A stretch of DNA of 64,000 nt from Serratia sp. AKBS12 (lineage in GTDB: Bacteria; Pseudomonadota; Gammaproteobacteria; Enterobacterales; Enterobacteriaceae). Every line of letters starts with the position of its first letter. Positions within the stretch are counted from its first letter, which is position 1. The position numbers and the translations under genes are program-made. The stretch spans positions 744,001-808,000 of the forward strand of contig NZ_JANUSB010000015.1 of the NCBI RefSeq assembly GCF_024793895.1. The letters run 5' to 3'. A model generated the notes under the pieces. It saw only the letters and a list, made by a program, of their open reading frames with translations, was not told the DNA's origin and searched no databases. This document shows, piece by piece, positions 55,747 through 64,000 of this stretch.

Positions 55747-58457
55747 GCTGCCGGTGGGCGCTGTTGTTCCAACAGCGCGATAAATCGCAGCGTCAGCGCG
55801 TTCAGGCGTAGCAGCGCTACCGGCGGTTCCACACCGGCCGGCGGCTCTTGTTCCAGCTGCTGGCAGACGGTGACACCGCTTTGGTAGCCTGCCAGCGCAA
55901 AACTGCCTTTCTGCCGGTGCAGCACCGCGGCGAATGCCTCCGGTTGCCCGGCGCTGGCAAGCAGTTGCTGTCGGTCGGCTTCACTACTGCGTTGCAGTTC
56001 ATCGATCAGCGTTGACAGCACCTGCGGCTGCCCGTCACTCATCGCCCGTATTTCCTGCATGTTCAAACGAATCGCCTGCTGTTCCTGCAGCAGATTGCGC
56101 AAGTCTGTTTGGGTAAGCGGTTTGATCAATACCGCGTCCATGCCGGCGGCCAGACAGCGGCGCTGCTCATCGTTAAAGGCATTGGCGGTGCAGCCAACGA
56201 TCGGCTGGTAGCGCCGCCGGCCGTGCTCGCGTTGGCGCTGGGCCTGGGCCAGTTGGTAGCCGCTGAGGGTCGGCATCTGGCAATCGGTCAACACCAGATC
56301 GGCGTGTTGTTGTTCCAGCCACTGCAACGCCAGCATGCCGTTATCACAGGTGATGACGTGGTGGCCGAGCTTTTCCAGTTGCAGCTTCATCACCGTCAGG
56401 TTGGCCGGCAGATCGTCCACTACTAGGATACGCAGCGCGGGATCAGTCGCGCTGGCTGCCAACGGGGGCGCTGGTTCGGTATGGGCGACGCTGCGCGGCA
56501 GGTTCAGCGTAAAGGAGAAACACGAGCCGTGCTGCGGCGCAGAATCAATCTGCAGTTCTCCGCCCAGCAATTGCACCAGCTGGGTACAGATTGCCAGGCC
56601 GAGCCCGGTGCTGGCTGGAGTATTGGGATCGCCCTGGACATATGGCTGCAACATCTTTTGCTGCACTTGCGGGGCAATGCCGATGCCGCTGTCGCTGATG
56701 CCGAACGTGACGCGATCGTGTTGCGCATCCTGTGGCTGAACGCTTACCTGCAACGCCACGAAACCGCGTTCGGTATATTTGATGGCGTTGCTCAGCAGGT
56801 TATTGAGCACCTGCGTCAGCTTTGCACCGTCCAGCAGGTAATGACACTGCCAGGCGGCTTCAATGTCACTGTCCAGCCGCAGCGCTTTTTGCGCCGCCAG
56901 CGTAGCGTAGGTTTCCAGCACCTGGGTCAGCAACGAATACAGCGCGGTGGGCTGCGGTTGAAGATGCAGTTCTCCAGCTTCGATTTTCGAGATGTCCAGC
57001 ACGTCGCCGACGATTTGCAACAGCTGTCGTGAAGCGGCATAGGCAATCGGTAGCGAAGAATCTGTTGCGTCTTGGCGCTGGCTTTCCAGTTCCAGAATGC
57101 CGAGGATGGCGTTCATCGGTGAACGGATCTCATGGCTCATACGCGCCAGAAAATCACTTTTTTCGCGGCTGGCGTTGGTGGCCTGTTGCAATGCGTCGGC
57201 CAGATCGCGCTCCAGCCGCTTGCGTTCGCTGATGTCATACCAGCCTAGCAGCAGCCCCTGAGGCGTCATGCGGCTGTCGCTGTAGGCCGCCAGCCATTGG
57301 GCGATTTCCCGTTGTTCGCCGCGTATCACCATGGCACGGTCGGAAAACTGCGGTTGCATGCTGCCAATGGCGGCAATACGTTCTCGGTGGCCGATCGGTG
57401 GGGTGATAGGATGTTGCTCGGTGAATTGCTCCAGCGTACTGCCAATAACCTTTTGATGGGGCAGCGCCAGCGACGTTAACAATGCCTGATTGCAATGGGT
57501 AATCTTGCCGAGTGGGTCGCACACCAGCAGCGGGGTAGGAATACTGTTCAGCAGGGTTTGCCAATATTTGAGCGCATCGCGCAACCCGCGTTCCGCCCGG
57601 CGCCGGCGGAAGATCTCGCTGAGCAGGAAGCCGATCAGGAATAGCGACAGCGCGGCGCTGACCACCGCCAGCGGCGTCAGCCAATGGCGGCTACCGGCAG
57701 GAACGAGCTGCATGCCGTTGAGTGCCGCGTTGAGCAGCCAGCGTTGGTTGATAGACTGCGCCATACCCTCGGGCAGGGCGTCGATCGCCTGATTGATACG
57801 GCCGAGCAACGCCTGCTGGTCAGCAGCCAGCCACAGGCGCTGGGTGCTGACGATCGTCGGCAGCGGGCGCACCTGCAACTGGCCGGGATAAAGATTGCTG
57901 GCTAGCAGTGCCGCCTGGGTAGCATCGCAAACGATGCCCTGAGCGGCACCGGCATTCAACAGTCTGAGTGCTTCATGCAGGGTTGCCGCTTCGCCGAGTG
58001 CCACGCCGGGGTACGCCGTCAGCAAGGCGGCCTTCACCGGACTGTGTCGCAAGGACAGCAAACGCTGATGGCGCAGATCCGGCATCAACTGATGCTGCAA
58101 CGGCAGGCTATCCTGGCGCACCACCAGCGCCCAATGCTGTTGCCATAGCGGTTTGGAAACCAGGATGCCGGTCGGTGGCGGTGAACTTTGCGGCGGCGGC
58201 AGACCCAGTTGGATATGCTGCTGGTTGAGCATTTGCGCCAGTTGGCCGTTGCTGGATGCTGCCTGGGCGCTGAAGCGCAGCCCGCTCTGGGCCGACAGTG
58301 CGTTCAGCAGGTCGCTGGCGGCGCCCTGCGGTTGGCGTTGGGAGTCCAGATCGCTATAGGGCAGGCGATCGCGCAACAGGCCGATCTGTATCTGTTCTGC
58401 CGACCATCCCCAGAGCGGCAGAAACAGCAACACCAACAGCCAGCGTGTGCGATTCAT
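55743..58457 (-). CDS. BvgS/EvgS-type hybrid sensor kinase (phosphorelay)
   Basis: The 904-residue protein has, in order: a signal peptide (to about 20), a periplasmic family 3 solute-binding domain (about 21-250), a transmembrane helix (about 261-282) and a PAS domain (about 295-412). HisKA follows with His442 in ARMSHEIRSPMNAILG, then the ATPase (N box NNLLSNAIKY, GLGLAI), a receiver with Asp725 (LVLTDCQMP) and an Hpt domain with His847 (LHRQKGS). This is the full BvgS/EvgS layout. Its start overlaps the regulator's stop by 4 bases, so they form a pair. BvgS proteins carry two periplasmic domains; here only one is clear. Confidence 0.93.
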   Translation of the reverse strand: MNRTRWLLVLLFLPLWGWSAEQIQIGLLRDRLPYSDLDSQRQPQGAASDLLNALSAQSGLRFSAQAASSNGQLAQMLNQQHIQLGLPPPQSSPPPTGILVSKPLWQQHWALVVRQDSLPLQHQLMPDLRHQRLLSLRHSPVKAALLTAYPGVALGEAATLHEALRLLNAGAAQGIVCDATQAALLASNLYPGQLQVRPLPTIVSTQRLWLAADQQALLGRINQAIDALPEGMAQSINQRWLLNAALNGMQLVPAGSRHWLTPLAVVSAALSLFLIGFLLSEIFRRRRAERGLRDALKYWQTLLNSIPTPLLVCDPLGKITHCNQALLTSLALPHQKVIGSTLEQFTEQHPITPPIGHRERIAAIGSMQPQFSDRAMVIRGEQREIAQWLAAYSDSRMTPQGLLLGWYDISERKRLERDLADALQQATNASREKSDFLARMSHEIRSPMNAILGILELESQRQDATDSSLPIAYAASRQLLQIVGDVLDISKIEAGELHLQPQPTALYSLLTQVLETYATLAAQKALRLDSDIEAAWQCHYLLDGAKLTQVLNNLLSNAIKYTERGFVALQVSVQPQDAQHDRVTFGISDSGIGIAPQVQQKMLQPYVQGDPNTPASTGLGLAICTQLVQLLGGELQIDSAPQHGSCFSFTLNLPRSVAHTEPAPPLAASATDPALRILVVDDLPANLTVMKLQLEKLGHHVITCDNGMLALQWLEQQHADLVLTDCQMPTLSGYQLAQAQRQREHGRRRYQPIVGCTANAFNDEQRRCLAAGMDAVLIKPLTQTDLRNLLQEQQAIRLNMQEIRAMSDGQPQVLSTLIDELQRSSEADRQQLLASAGQPEAFAAVLHRQKGSFALAGYQSGVTVCQQLEQEPPAGVEPPVALLRLNALTLRFIALLEQQRPPAA

Positions 58458-59074
58458 AGTCCAGATTCGCGCAGATATTCAAACAGTTCAGCGTCGGAAC
58501 TGACGCCGATCTTCAACATGGCGCTTTTCTTTTGTGCGCTGATGGTCTGCTTGGTACGACTAAGCATGGCGGCGATGTCATTAACGCTATGTCCCTGCGT
58601 CAGCAGGCGTACCACCTCAAGTTCACGCGGGCTCATGGCTGCCATGCTGGGCGGTGCTGCGTTGGGTGCTGCGCTTACGCTGGTGGGGTGTCGCCCTTGC
58701 TGTAATGCTTTCAGGCAGGCGGTCAGTTCGCTGGTCAGACTCTGCTTATTGATCACCGCCCGCGCGCCGGCGGCTAGAATGGTCTTCACCAATCCGGGGT
58801 TGGTCATCATGGTGATCACCACGATCGGCAACTGCGGATATTTACGCCGCAACGTTTCAATCAACCTCAAGCCATCGCTTTGTCGATCGCCGGGCATGTT
58901 GAAGTCGGTGAGCAGCACGTCCGGCTGTTTTTCCGCCAGCAGGGTCAGCAATTGATCTACCGTTTGCGCTTCGCCACTGATGACAAAATCATCACCGAAG
59001 CTGGTAGTGACCACGGTGCGTAGCCCAATCAGGAACACCGGATGATCGTCGGCTATTACCACGGTTTTTTGCAT
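58454..59074 (-). CDS. RcsB/EvgA-like response regulator
   Basis: The 206-residue protein has a receiver domain (VVIADDHPVFLIGLR, phospho-acceptor Asp57 in LLTDFNMPGD) and a LuxR-type DNA-binding domain at about 145-206 (MSPRELEVVRLLTQGHSVND, RTKQTISAQKKSAMLKIGV). The TISAQKKSAM segment and the MPGD receiver loop are like RcsB and EvgA. AAGGAGCGTTGC precedes the ATG. It should take phosphate from the adjacent kinase; the target genes are unknown. Confidence 0.93.
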   Translation of the reverse strand: MQKTVVIADDHPVFLIGLRTVVTTSFGDDFVISGEAQTVDQLLTLLAEKQPDVLLTDFNMPGDRQSDGLRLIETLRRKYPQLPIVVITMMTNPGLVKTILAAGARAVINKQSLTSELTACLKALQQGRHPTSVSAAPNAAPPSMAAMSPRELEVVRLLTQGHSVNDIAAMLSRTKQTISAQKKSAMLKIGVSSDAELFEYLRESGL

Positions 59075-59110
59075 GCAACGCTCCTTGAAACAACAATAAA
59101 GACGGCAGGA

Positions 59111-60361
59111 TTAATTGGCCGTTACCAATGCCAGTACGCCGCTTATCCCGTGTTGCGGATGAGCTAACAGCCGGCATTCAATCTGATGATAAGCCGCATC
59201 GGGCAACAGCAACCGCAAAGCGCAGCATTGTACCGGCTGCGCCGAGGCGGCCGGATGACGCAGCAGGTTGGCCAACGACTCGCGATCGTCGGGGTGTACA
59301 TGCGCCAGCAGCAGTGTCAGGTTGGCCAACTGACGCGGCGGTATGCCGAAAATCGCTTTATGCGGCTGCCAGTCGAGGCTTTCCGCCCCAGGCGTCAGGC
59401 AAAAAAAGGTCGGCTGCCGCGCCTGTAGCAAGCTGCCCAGTAGTTGCAAGCGCTGCTGGCCCTGTTGGCTAAGCGTTCGGTGTTGCTGCTCGCGTGTGGC
59501 GATCAGCAGTCCGAGTGAAATAATCACCAATAAATATAGCTGCGACGCTTCGACCGCCCGGATGCCCGACAGCGTAGCGGCAAAGGGGCCGTAACCGTAA
59601 AGCGTCGCCAGGCTGACCAGCAGCGTCAACAGGATAAAGTACAGCGCCAGCGGCAGCAGCGGCCACAACGCGGCCAATAGCAAGGACAATGTCAGCGCCA
59701 TATACAGCAAGGCATGGTTCAACAACGCATGATGTAACAGGTTGGCCGGCAGGCAAAATATCGCTGCCACCAGTGGTAACACCCAGGCTGCGGTATACGC
59801 CTGTTGGCGGGTTAGCCAACGACCGCGGTTGAGGCGATGAATGATAAACAGTGGGGCGATTGCCAGGCAGCCGGTAGCGTTGGAAATGCTCCAGATAACG
59901 AAATGCGACACTACGATCGGGTAACCGAGGGCCTTGAGCAACAGATCGCTTATCAACCCGCCGACGGCGCTGCCGAGATACACGCTGCCCAGCAGCAGCA
60001 GCGTTTCCCCGCGATAAGACAGATCGTTTGCATAGCGATGCATGCTGTTCCAGATAAGGGCTAGCGGGCACAGTATCAGTGGATCGGCCAGCGCGAAAGC
60101 CAGTGCAATATCCACCGGGCGATCGTGCAGCAAACTGACCGAAAAATGCATCACGCCGGCGCTGATGACCCACATCGGCCATTGGGCCGGTTGCCGAATA
60201 CATAAAATCCCTAGTAGCAGGCCAGCTGGCAGCCAGACGGCGCTGGACAAGCTCCAGGGGTCACGCGTTGCAAGACTGATGGTCGCGAGCAGAAAGTAAA
60301 CCGCGATAAAAATAAGCCAATGTAATAGACCGTAACGAAAAGACGTACGCCCGGCATCCAT
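59111..60361 (-). CDS. MASE1-PAS membrane sensor without output domain
   Basis: The ATG at 60361 follows AAGGGAGAAACAC and gives 416 residues. About eight to nine helices fill residues 1-295 in the MASE1 pattern (WSLSSAVWLPAGLLLGILCI near the start, HFVIWSISNATGCLAIAPLF). A PAS-like cytoplasmic domain (about 310-416) contains AHVHPDDRESLANLL, and the protein stops there. MASE1 usually precedes GGDEF, EAL or histidine kinase domains; none is present. It is the first gene of an operon with the regulator and the kinase, so it may act as an accessory sensor. The function is inferred only. Confidence 0.82.
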   Translation of the reverse strand: MDAGRTSFRYGLLHWLIFIAVYFLLATISLATRDPWSLSSAVWLPAGLLLGILCIRQPAQWPMWVISAGVMHFSVSLLHDRPVDIALAFALADPLILCPLALIWNSMHRYANDLSYRGETLLLLGSVYLGSAVGGLISDLLLKALGYPIVVSHFVIWSISNATGCLAIAPLFIIHRLNRGRWLTRQQAYTAAWVLPLVAAIFCLPANLLHHALLNHALLYMALTLSLLLAALWPLLPLALYFILLTLLVSLATLYGYGPFAATLSGIRAVEASQLYLLVIISLGLLIATREQQHRTLSQQGQQRLQLLGSLLQARQPTFFCLTPGAESLDWQPHKAIFGIPPRQLANLTLLLAHVHPDDRESLANLLRHPAASAQPVQCCALRLLLPDAAYHQIECRLLAHPQHGISGVLALVTAN

Positions 60362-60542
60362 GTGTTTCTCCCTTGTCGCTGCCGTGGTGAATAATAATAG
60401 CAATCTTCTGCGTTTAGCAGTGGTTTGCTTTTCTGATTAGTCAAATATCCGCCGTCAGGTCGTGTCTTTATACTTCGTTTCACGTTACGGCATCCGCTGG
60501 ACGCTCAAGGGTTATCACTTAATTCACGAGGTTTTGTCGGCT

Positions 60543-60818
60543 ATGAAAAATATTAAATTGCTTGGTGGTATTGCTGTGGTTTTCGCAACGTCATTGGTGC
60601 TGTTCTGCTCCCTGGGCTCGGTCGGCCATAGCGCACGTCTCAGCGGGCCGGTAGTGGTGATGAAAGAAGGAACGGTATTGTTCGCGCTGAATGCATCGAT
60701 GCAACAAAACCGTCAGCTGGACGGCCAATACCAACATGCACGTGGCCTGATTCATCAGGTGGGCGGCAAATTGCATGGCGGTATGGAACACCTGATCGGC
60801 AGCGGCTATTTTGCCTGA
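60543..60818 (+). CDS. Small exported or membrane-anchored protein, unknown
   Basis: The ATG at 60543 (MKNIKLLGGIAVVFATSLVLFCSLGSVGHSARL) gives 91 residues, with a clear signal sequence or N-terminal anchor. The remaining 60 residues contain VVVMKEGTVLFALNASMQQNRQLDGQ and a His/Gly-rich end (GGKLHGGMEHLIGSGYF). I do not recognise a family. GAGG lies 13 bases upstream, a slightly distant ribosome site. It is divergent from the MASE1 gene and 42 bases before the lipoprotein gene, so it may share its transcript. Confidence 0.65.
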   Translation: MKNIKLLGGIAVVFATSLVLFCSLGSVGHSARLSGPVVVMKEGTVLFALNASMQQNRQLDGQYQHARGLIHQVGGKLHGGMEHLIGSGYFA

Positions 60819-60860
60819 TGACACGCGACCTGCTCATTGATTAAACGCGAGGATACAAAA

Positions 60861-61304
60861 ATGAAATTAGTCATCTGTTCCGGTGCGGTATTGGGCCTGA
60901 TCTGTCTGTTGAGCGGCTGCGTGTCTCCTGAACAGCAGGCGGCGATGGACCGGGCGCAGTGCAGCGGTTACGGTTTTAAAGCCGATAGCGTCGAATTTGC
61001 CCAATGTATGCAAAAAATCGATATTCATCGTGATGAGATGCTGGCGGCTGAAAATGCGCAGTGGCAGCAGCGCATGGCGCTGGAAGAGAGAAAAAAAGCG
61101 CGGCAAGACGACAAACGCAATAGCACCAATACCGTGGTGGTGATCCACCGTGACACTGAAGAAACTCTGGATAAAACGCCGGCCTTTGACAGGCAGGGCA
61201 ATCCGAATTTTGATGCCGACGGCAATTATCAAGGGCCGCATGGCATTGGTGCGCTGGTCGGTCCGGAAGACAATCCGGATTTGAACCCCAACCTCGGCGG
61301 TTAA
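60861..61304 (+). CDS. Small lipoprotein, unknown
   Basis: The ATG at 60861 follows CGAGGATACAAAA. The 147-residue protein has a signal peptide with the lipobox LLSGC (mature Cys at about residue 20), a charged helical middle (QQRMALEERKKARQDDKRNS) and a C-terminal acidic Asn/Asp/Gly/Pro-rich tail (GNPNFDADGNYQGPHG). Three further Cys occur near the N-terminus. Residue +2 is Val, so outer-membrane sorting is likely. I recognise no function. Confidence 0.8.
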   Translation: MKLVICSGAVLGLICLLSGCVSPEQQAAMDRAQCSGYGFKADSVEFAQCMQKIDIHRDEMLAAENAQWQQRMALEERKKARQDDKRNSTNTVVVIHRDTEETLDKTPAFDRQGNPNFDADGNYQGPHGIGALVGPEDNPDLNPNLGG

Positions 61305-61339
61305 CTGAGGTGAGATATTTTCGCTACCCGCTGGTGTGG

Positions 61340-62008
61340 TCATTGGGAATATCCACCCGCTGACAGCGCCAGCGTCAGTCCACCAGCCAGCGCCAGAAAG
61401 CAGCCGAACGGCATCGGCGTTTGGCCGCTTGGGCGTTGCGCGCCAGAGCGGGGCAACCAGAACGCCAGAGCACACAGCGAGGCCAGCAGCAACATGCCGG
61501 GGAGCAATGGCCAGCCGCCCCAGGCCCCCAGTGCCGCCAGCAGCTTGAAGTCGCCCTGACCGATCCCCTGACGTTGGCGATAAACCATATACAGTCGATT
61601 GGTACTCCATAACAACAGATAGCCACCCGCCGCGCCCAAAACGCTGTCGGCAAGGGGGACTAACGCCCCATGCAGATTGACCAGTAAACCCGCCCACAGC
61701 AGCGGCAGGGTTAAACTGTCCGGTAGCCAGAGAGAGCGATAGTCAATGAAAGCGAGTGCGATCAGCAGGGTGGCCATTGCCATCAGTATCAGGAGCCGAC
61801 CGCCGGTTGCCGGGCCCAGGGCAATCAGCAGGGCGGCGCAGCTGCAGCAGCCGACCATGACAACCCACCTTACCGGCGGCACCGTTGCGGTGCGCACATC
61901 ATGCCAGCGCCAACGCAGCAGTGCCGGTGACCGCCATATCAGCTGCTGCGCCAGCCACGATGCCGGTAATACCGACAGCCACAACAGCGGTAACCATGCG
62001 TCATCCAT
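61340..62008 (-). CDS. A24 prepilin peptidase, without methylase domain
   Basis: The 222-residue polytopic protein has the two aspartates of A24 aspartic peptidases: one in FIDYRSLWLPDSLTLPLLW and one in the GxGD motif (GIGQGDFKLLAALGAWGG). Full bifunctional PilD/GspO enzymes have an N-terminal methyltransferase domain with CxxC pairs and about 270-290 residues. This one has neither the length nor those cysteines. It cleaves type IV prepilin-like leaders at the inner membrane. No pilin or secretion genes lie beside it. Confidence 0.88.
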   Translation of the reverse strand: MDDAWLPLLWLSVLPASWLAQQLIWRSPALLRWRWHDVRTATVPPVRWVVMVGCCSCAALLIALGPATGGRLLILMAMATLLIALAFIDYRSLWLPDSLTLPLLWAGLLVNLHGALVPLADSVLGAAGGYLLLWSTNRLYMVYRQRQGIGQGDFKLLAALGAWGGWPLLPGMLLLASLCALAFWLPRSGAQRPSGQTPMPFGCFLALAGGLTLALSAGGYSQ

Positions 62009-62393
62009 CCGCGTTTCCCTCTTCCCGAATGCGCAGAAGATAACCTTTCATATCAGCTTCGCCGAGCGGTTTTTAGCACATCTTGGCAAGCTTGCGAGCG
62101 GCTGCGCAGCATCGGTACCGAGCCATCCCCGCGCGATGAAAATCGTGCAATCTGACCAATTGTGACGTCGTCACCTAATTTTTTGAGTTTTATCTGATTG
62201 TTTACCCTGGCAAATAATCTAACCTGGGTGGTTAAAATGGCTCCGATGAATACGTGCGGGGCCGCGCTGGGGAATGATGGGCAGCAGCGCTGTGCTATAG
62301 TGAGCGAAAGTGAGGTTGTCTGTCGTCGGGAGTGGCTGCAGCAGGAAAAGGTGGTAGGTCGTGTCCCGCGGATGGGGTCAGGGCGCCAGTCTG
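62009..62393. other. Gap before ychO
   Basis: This 385-base gap separates the divergent prepilin peptidase gene and ychO. It contains an AT-rich stretch near 62160-62235 (TTTTTTGAGTTTTATCTGATT) and a possible -10-like GCTATAGT near 62293, so it probably holds both promoters. I find no gene in it; short open frames there are not supported. Confidence 0.4.
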
Positions 62394-63890
62394 ATGACAG
62401 AAGTGATTCAAATTATCCGCAGTAGAGTAACCGTTCAAACGGGTAAAACAGCTCGGCAGCGCTGGCCGTTGTTGCTGTGGCCGTTAGCCCTGGCATTTGC
62501 GGCACAGGCGGAATCACCGCCGGCGCCGGACTCGCTGACCAGCTCTGCGCCAGACGGCTCCAGCGCGTTGCCCGACCTGGGCAGCAGCGCGGTGAACGAT
62601 CAACAGCGTGAAAAAGAGTGGGCCACCATGGCCAAGCAACTGGGCGAACGCAATCTGAATGAGGTCTCTGGTCAACAGGTGCGTACACGCGCCGAGAGCT
62701 ACGTTATCGGCCAGGCAACCAGCCTGTTGCAACAGCAGGCGCAAGATCTGCTGTCGCCGTTGGGCACCGCTACGCTGTCGTTGACGGTATCGCCGGAAGG
62801 CGACTTTTCCGGCAGTCGCGGCCAGTTATTCAGCCCGCTGTATGATGTCGACGGTCTGCTGACCTATAGCCAGGTCAGCGTGCTGCAACAGACCGACAGT
62901 TCGTTGGCCAACCTGGGGCTGGGTCAGCGCTGGGTAGCAGGTGACTGGCTGTTGGGCTACAACACGGTGTTTGACAGCGATATCGGCAATCAGCGCAACC
63001 GTGGCAGCATTGGCGCGGAAGCCTGGGGCGATTACCTGCGTTTTTCTGCCAATTATTATCATCCGTTGTCAGCCATGTCGGCGCGGCAAGACGAAGCGGT
63101 GTTCCGCAGCCGTCCGGCGCGCGGCTATGACATCAGCACGCAGGGCTATTTGCCGTTTTACCGCCAGTTGGGCGCTTCGTTGAGTTTTGAACAATACCGT
63201 GGCAATGATGTGGATCTGTTCGGCAGCGGCAACAAGCAGGACGATCCGCGCGCCATGCAACTGGGGTTGAGCTATACGCCGGTGCCGCTGGTAACGTTGA
63301 AGGCGCAGCATAAACTGGGCGAGGGCGGCGAAACGCAAGACACGGTGGAACTGGGGTTGAGCTATCGGCTGGGCGTACCGTTGGTGAAGCAGATTTCGCC
63401 GGAGTACGTGGCGCAGGCCAAGTCGCTGCGCGGTAGCCGCTACGATAATATCGAGCGCAGAAACGTACCGGTGCTGGAATTCCAGCAACGCAAGACGTTG
63501 CAGGTGTTCCTGGCGACGCCACCGTGGAGTCTACATGCCGGCGAAACTCTGCCGCTGATGCTGGAAATCAAAACCGGCAATAAAATCACCCGCGTCAGTT
63601 GGCAAGGAGACACTCAGGCGCTGAGCCTGACGCCACCGCACAATAACAACGATCCGCATGGTTGGAGCGTGATCATGCCAGCATGGGATAGCAGTCCAGG
63701 TGCGGAAAATCGCTACCGGCTGTCGGTAACGCTGGAAGATGACCAGCAGCAGCGGGTGACCTCGAACTGGATCACGCTGCAGGTGACGCCGCCGCTGTCG
63801 TTGTCGGGCGGTGAGGAATCATCAATGCCGGCAGTGCAGACGCTGCAAACCCCGGCGGTGCCTGCCGCTACCGGACCGTTTGGCGGTTAG
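62394..63890 (+). CDS. ychO: YchO, inverse-autotransporter (invasin/intimin-like) outer-membrane protein
   Basis: Taking the ATG at 62394 gives 498 residues (a GTG at 62361 would add 11). A signal peptide ends near AFAAQAES. Residues of about 85-340 form the inverse-autotransporter beta-barrel ([56 protein letters not shown]). One C-terminal Ig-like region at about 360-470 follows, with a Pro/Ala-rich tail. Its place beside narL is the same as for ychO in E. coli. The role (adhesion or biofilm) is inferred from the family. Confidence 0.9.
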   Translation: MTEVIQIIRSRVTVQTGKTARQRWPLLLWPLALAFAAQAESPPAPDSLTSSAPDGSSALPDLGSSAVNDQQREKEWATMAKQLGERNLNEVSGQQVRTRAESYVIGQATSLLQQQAQDLLSPLGTATLSLTVSPEGDFSGSRGQLFSPLYDVDGLLTYSQVSVLQQTDSSLANLGLGQRWVAGDWLLGYNTVFDSDIGNQRNRGSIGAEAWGDYLRFSANYYHPLSAMSARQDEAVFRSRPARGYDISTQGYLPFYRQLGASLSFEQYRGNDVDLFGSGNKQDDPRAMQLGLSYTPVPLVTLKAQHKLGEGGETQDTVELGLSYRLGVPLVKQISPEYVAQAKSLRGSRYDNIERRNVPVLEFQQRKTLQVFLATPPWSLHAGETLPLMLEIKTGNKITRVSWQGDTQALSLTPPHNNNDPHGWSVIMPAWDSSPGAENRYRLSVTLEDDQQQRVTSNWITLQVTPPLSLSGGEESSMPAVQTLQTPAVPAATGPFGG

Positions 63891-64000
63891 ACGTTCTTGC
63901 CTTGCAGCACCCAGACCGCGGCTTCGACACGTGATTTCAGCTTCAGCTTCTTCAACAGATGCTTGACGTGCACTTTCACCGTGCTTTCGGTGATCGTCAG
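63887..64000 (-). CDS. narL: NarL, nitrate/nitrite response regulator (C-terminus only)
   Basis: The - strand frame, open from the window edge, encodes 37 residues beginning [20 protein letters not shown] and ending VLQGKNV, the last helices of a LuxR-type DNA-binding domain. They match the E. coli NarL end ([20 protein letters not shown]). Its stop overlaps that of ychO by 4 bases (convergent). NarL controls anaerobic nitrate respiration genes and pairs with NarX, expected beyond the window. Confidence 0.93.
   Translation of the reverse strand: MTITESTVKVHVKHLLKKLKLKSRVEAAVWVLQGKNV

Overview
The window reads as chromosomal DNA of a Serratia-like enterobacterium (Enterobacterales, probably Yersiniaceae). 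The evidence is flagellar, cystine-uptake, put, efe and nas proteins close to their Escherichia/Klebsiella counterparts, enteric sigma-28, Fur and sigma-54 signals, and a ychO-narL junction as in E. coli. The species is not proven. I see no IS element, prophage, integrase, CRISPR array, tRNA or rRNA.

Positions 1-33410 form a large flagellar region. The end of flgD is followed by flgEFGHIJ and flgKL on the + strand; flgKL has its own sigma-28 promoter. These genes converge on fliR-Q-P-O-N-M-L-K-J-I-H-G-F (- strand), and fliE lies divergently beyond fliF. Between fliE and fliTSD sits an insert of about 3.8 kb. It holds a gtrA-gtrB-gtrC-type lipid-linked sugar transfer cassette and an orphan AraC-family regulator. 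Next come fliD-S-T (-) and fliC (+), each with an excellent sigma-28 promoter, then fliA-fliZ, D-cysteine desulfhydrase and the cystine ABC transporter tcyJ-L-N.

Positions 33566-43442 carry the proline module, putA (-) and putP (+), separated by a control region with GTTGCA PutA-operator motifs and a long inverted repeat. An efeUOB ferrous-iron importer follows, preceded by a near-consensus Fur box.

Positions 43549-55746 hold an assimilatory nitrate/nitrite cluster: nasR, nasF-E-D (ABC nitrate uptake), a fused nasC-nasB reductase with a NirD-like tail, nasA and a cobA-type SUMT that supplies siroheme. The leader before nasF shows an NtrC-like site, a sigma-54 promoter, an ANTAR-type hairpin with a hexanucleotide loop, and a strong terminator. 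Together these fit nitrogen-limited, nitrate-induced antitermination by NasR.

Positions 55743-60361 (- strand) hold a three-gene signalling operon: a MASE1-PAS membrane protein with no output domain, an RcsB/EvgA-like regulator and a BvgS/EvgS-type phosphorelay kinase. The window ends with two small exported proteins of unknown role, an orphan prepilin peptidase without the methylase domain, the inverse-autotransporter-like ychO and the C-terminus of narL. Most of the window is conserved core genome. The least ordinary parts are the gtr cassette inside the flagellar cluster, the nasC-nasB fusion and the MASE1/phosphorelay operon.
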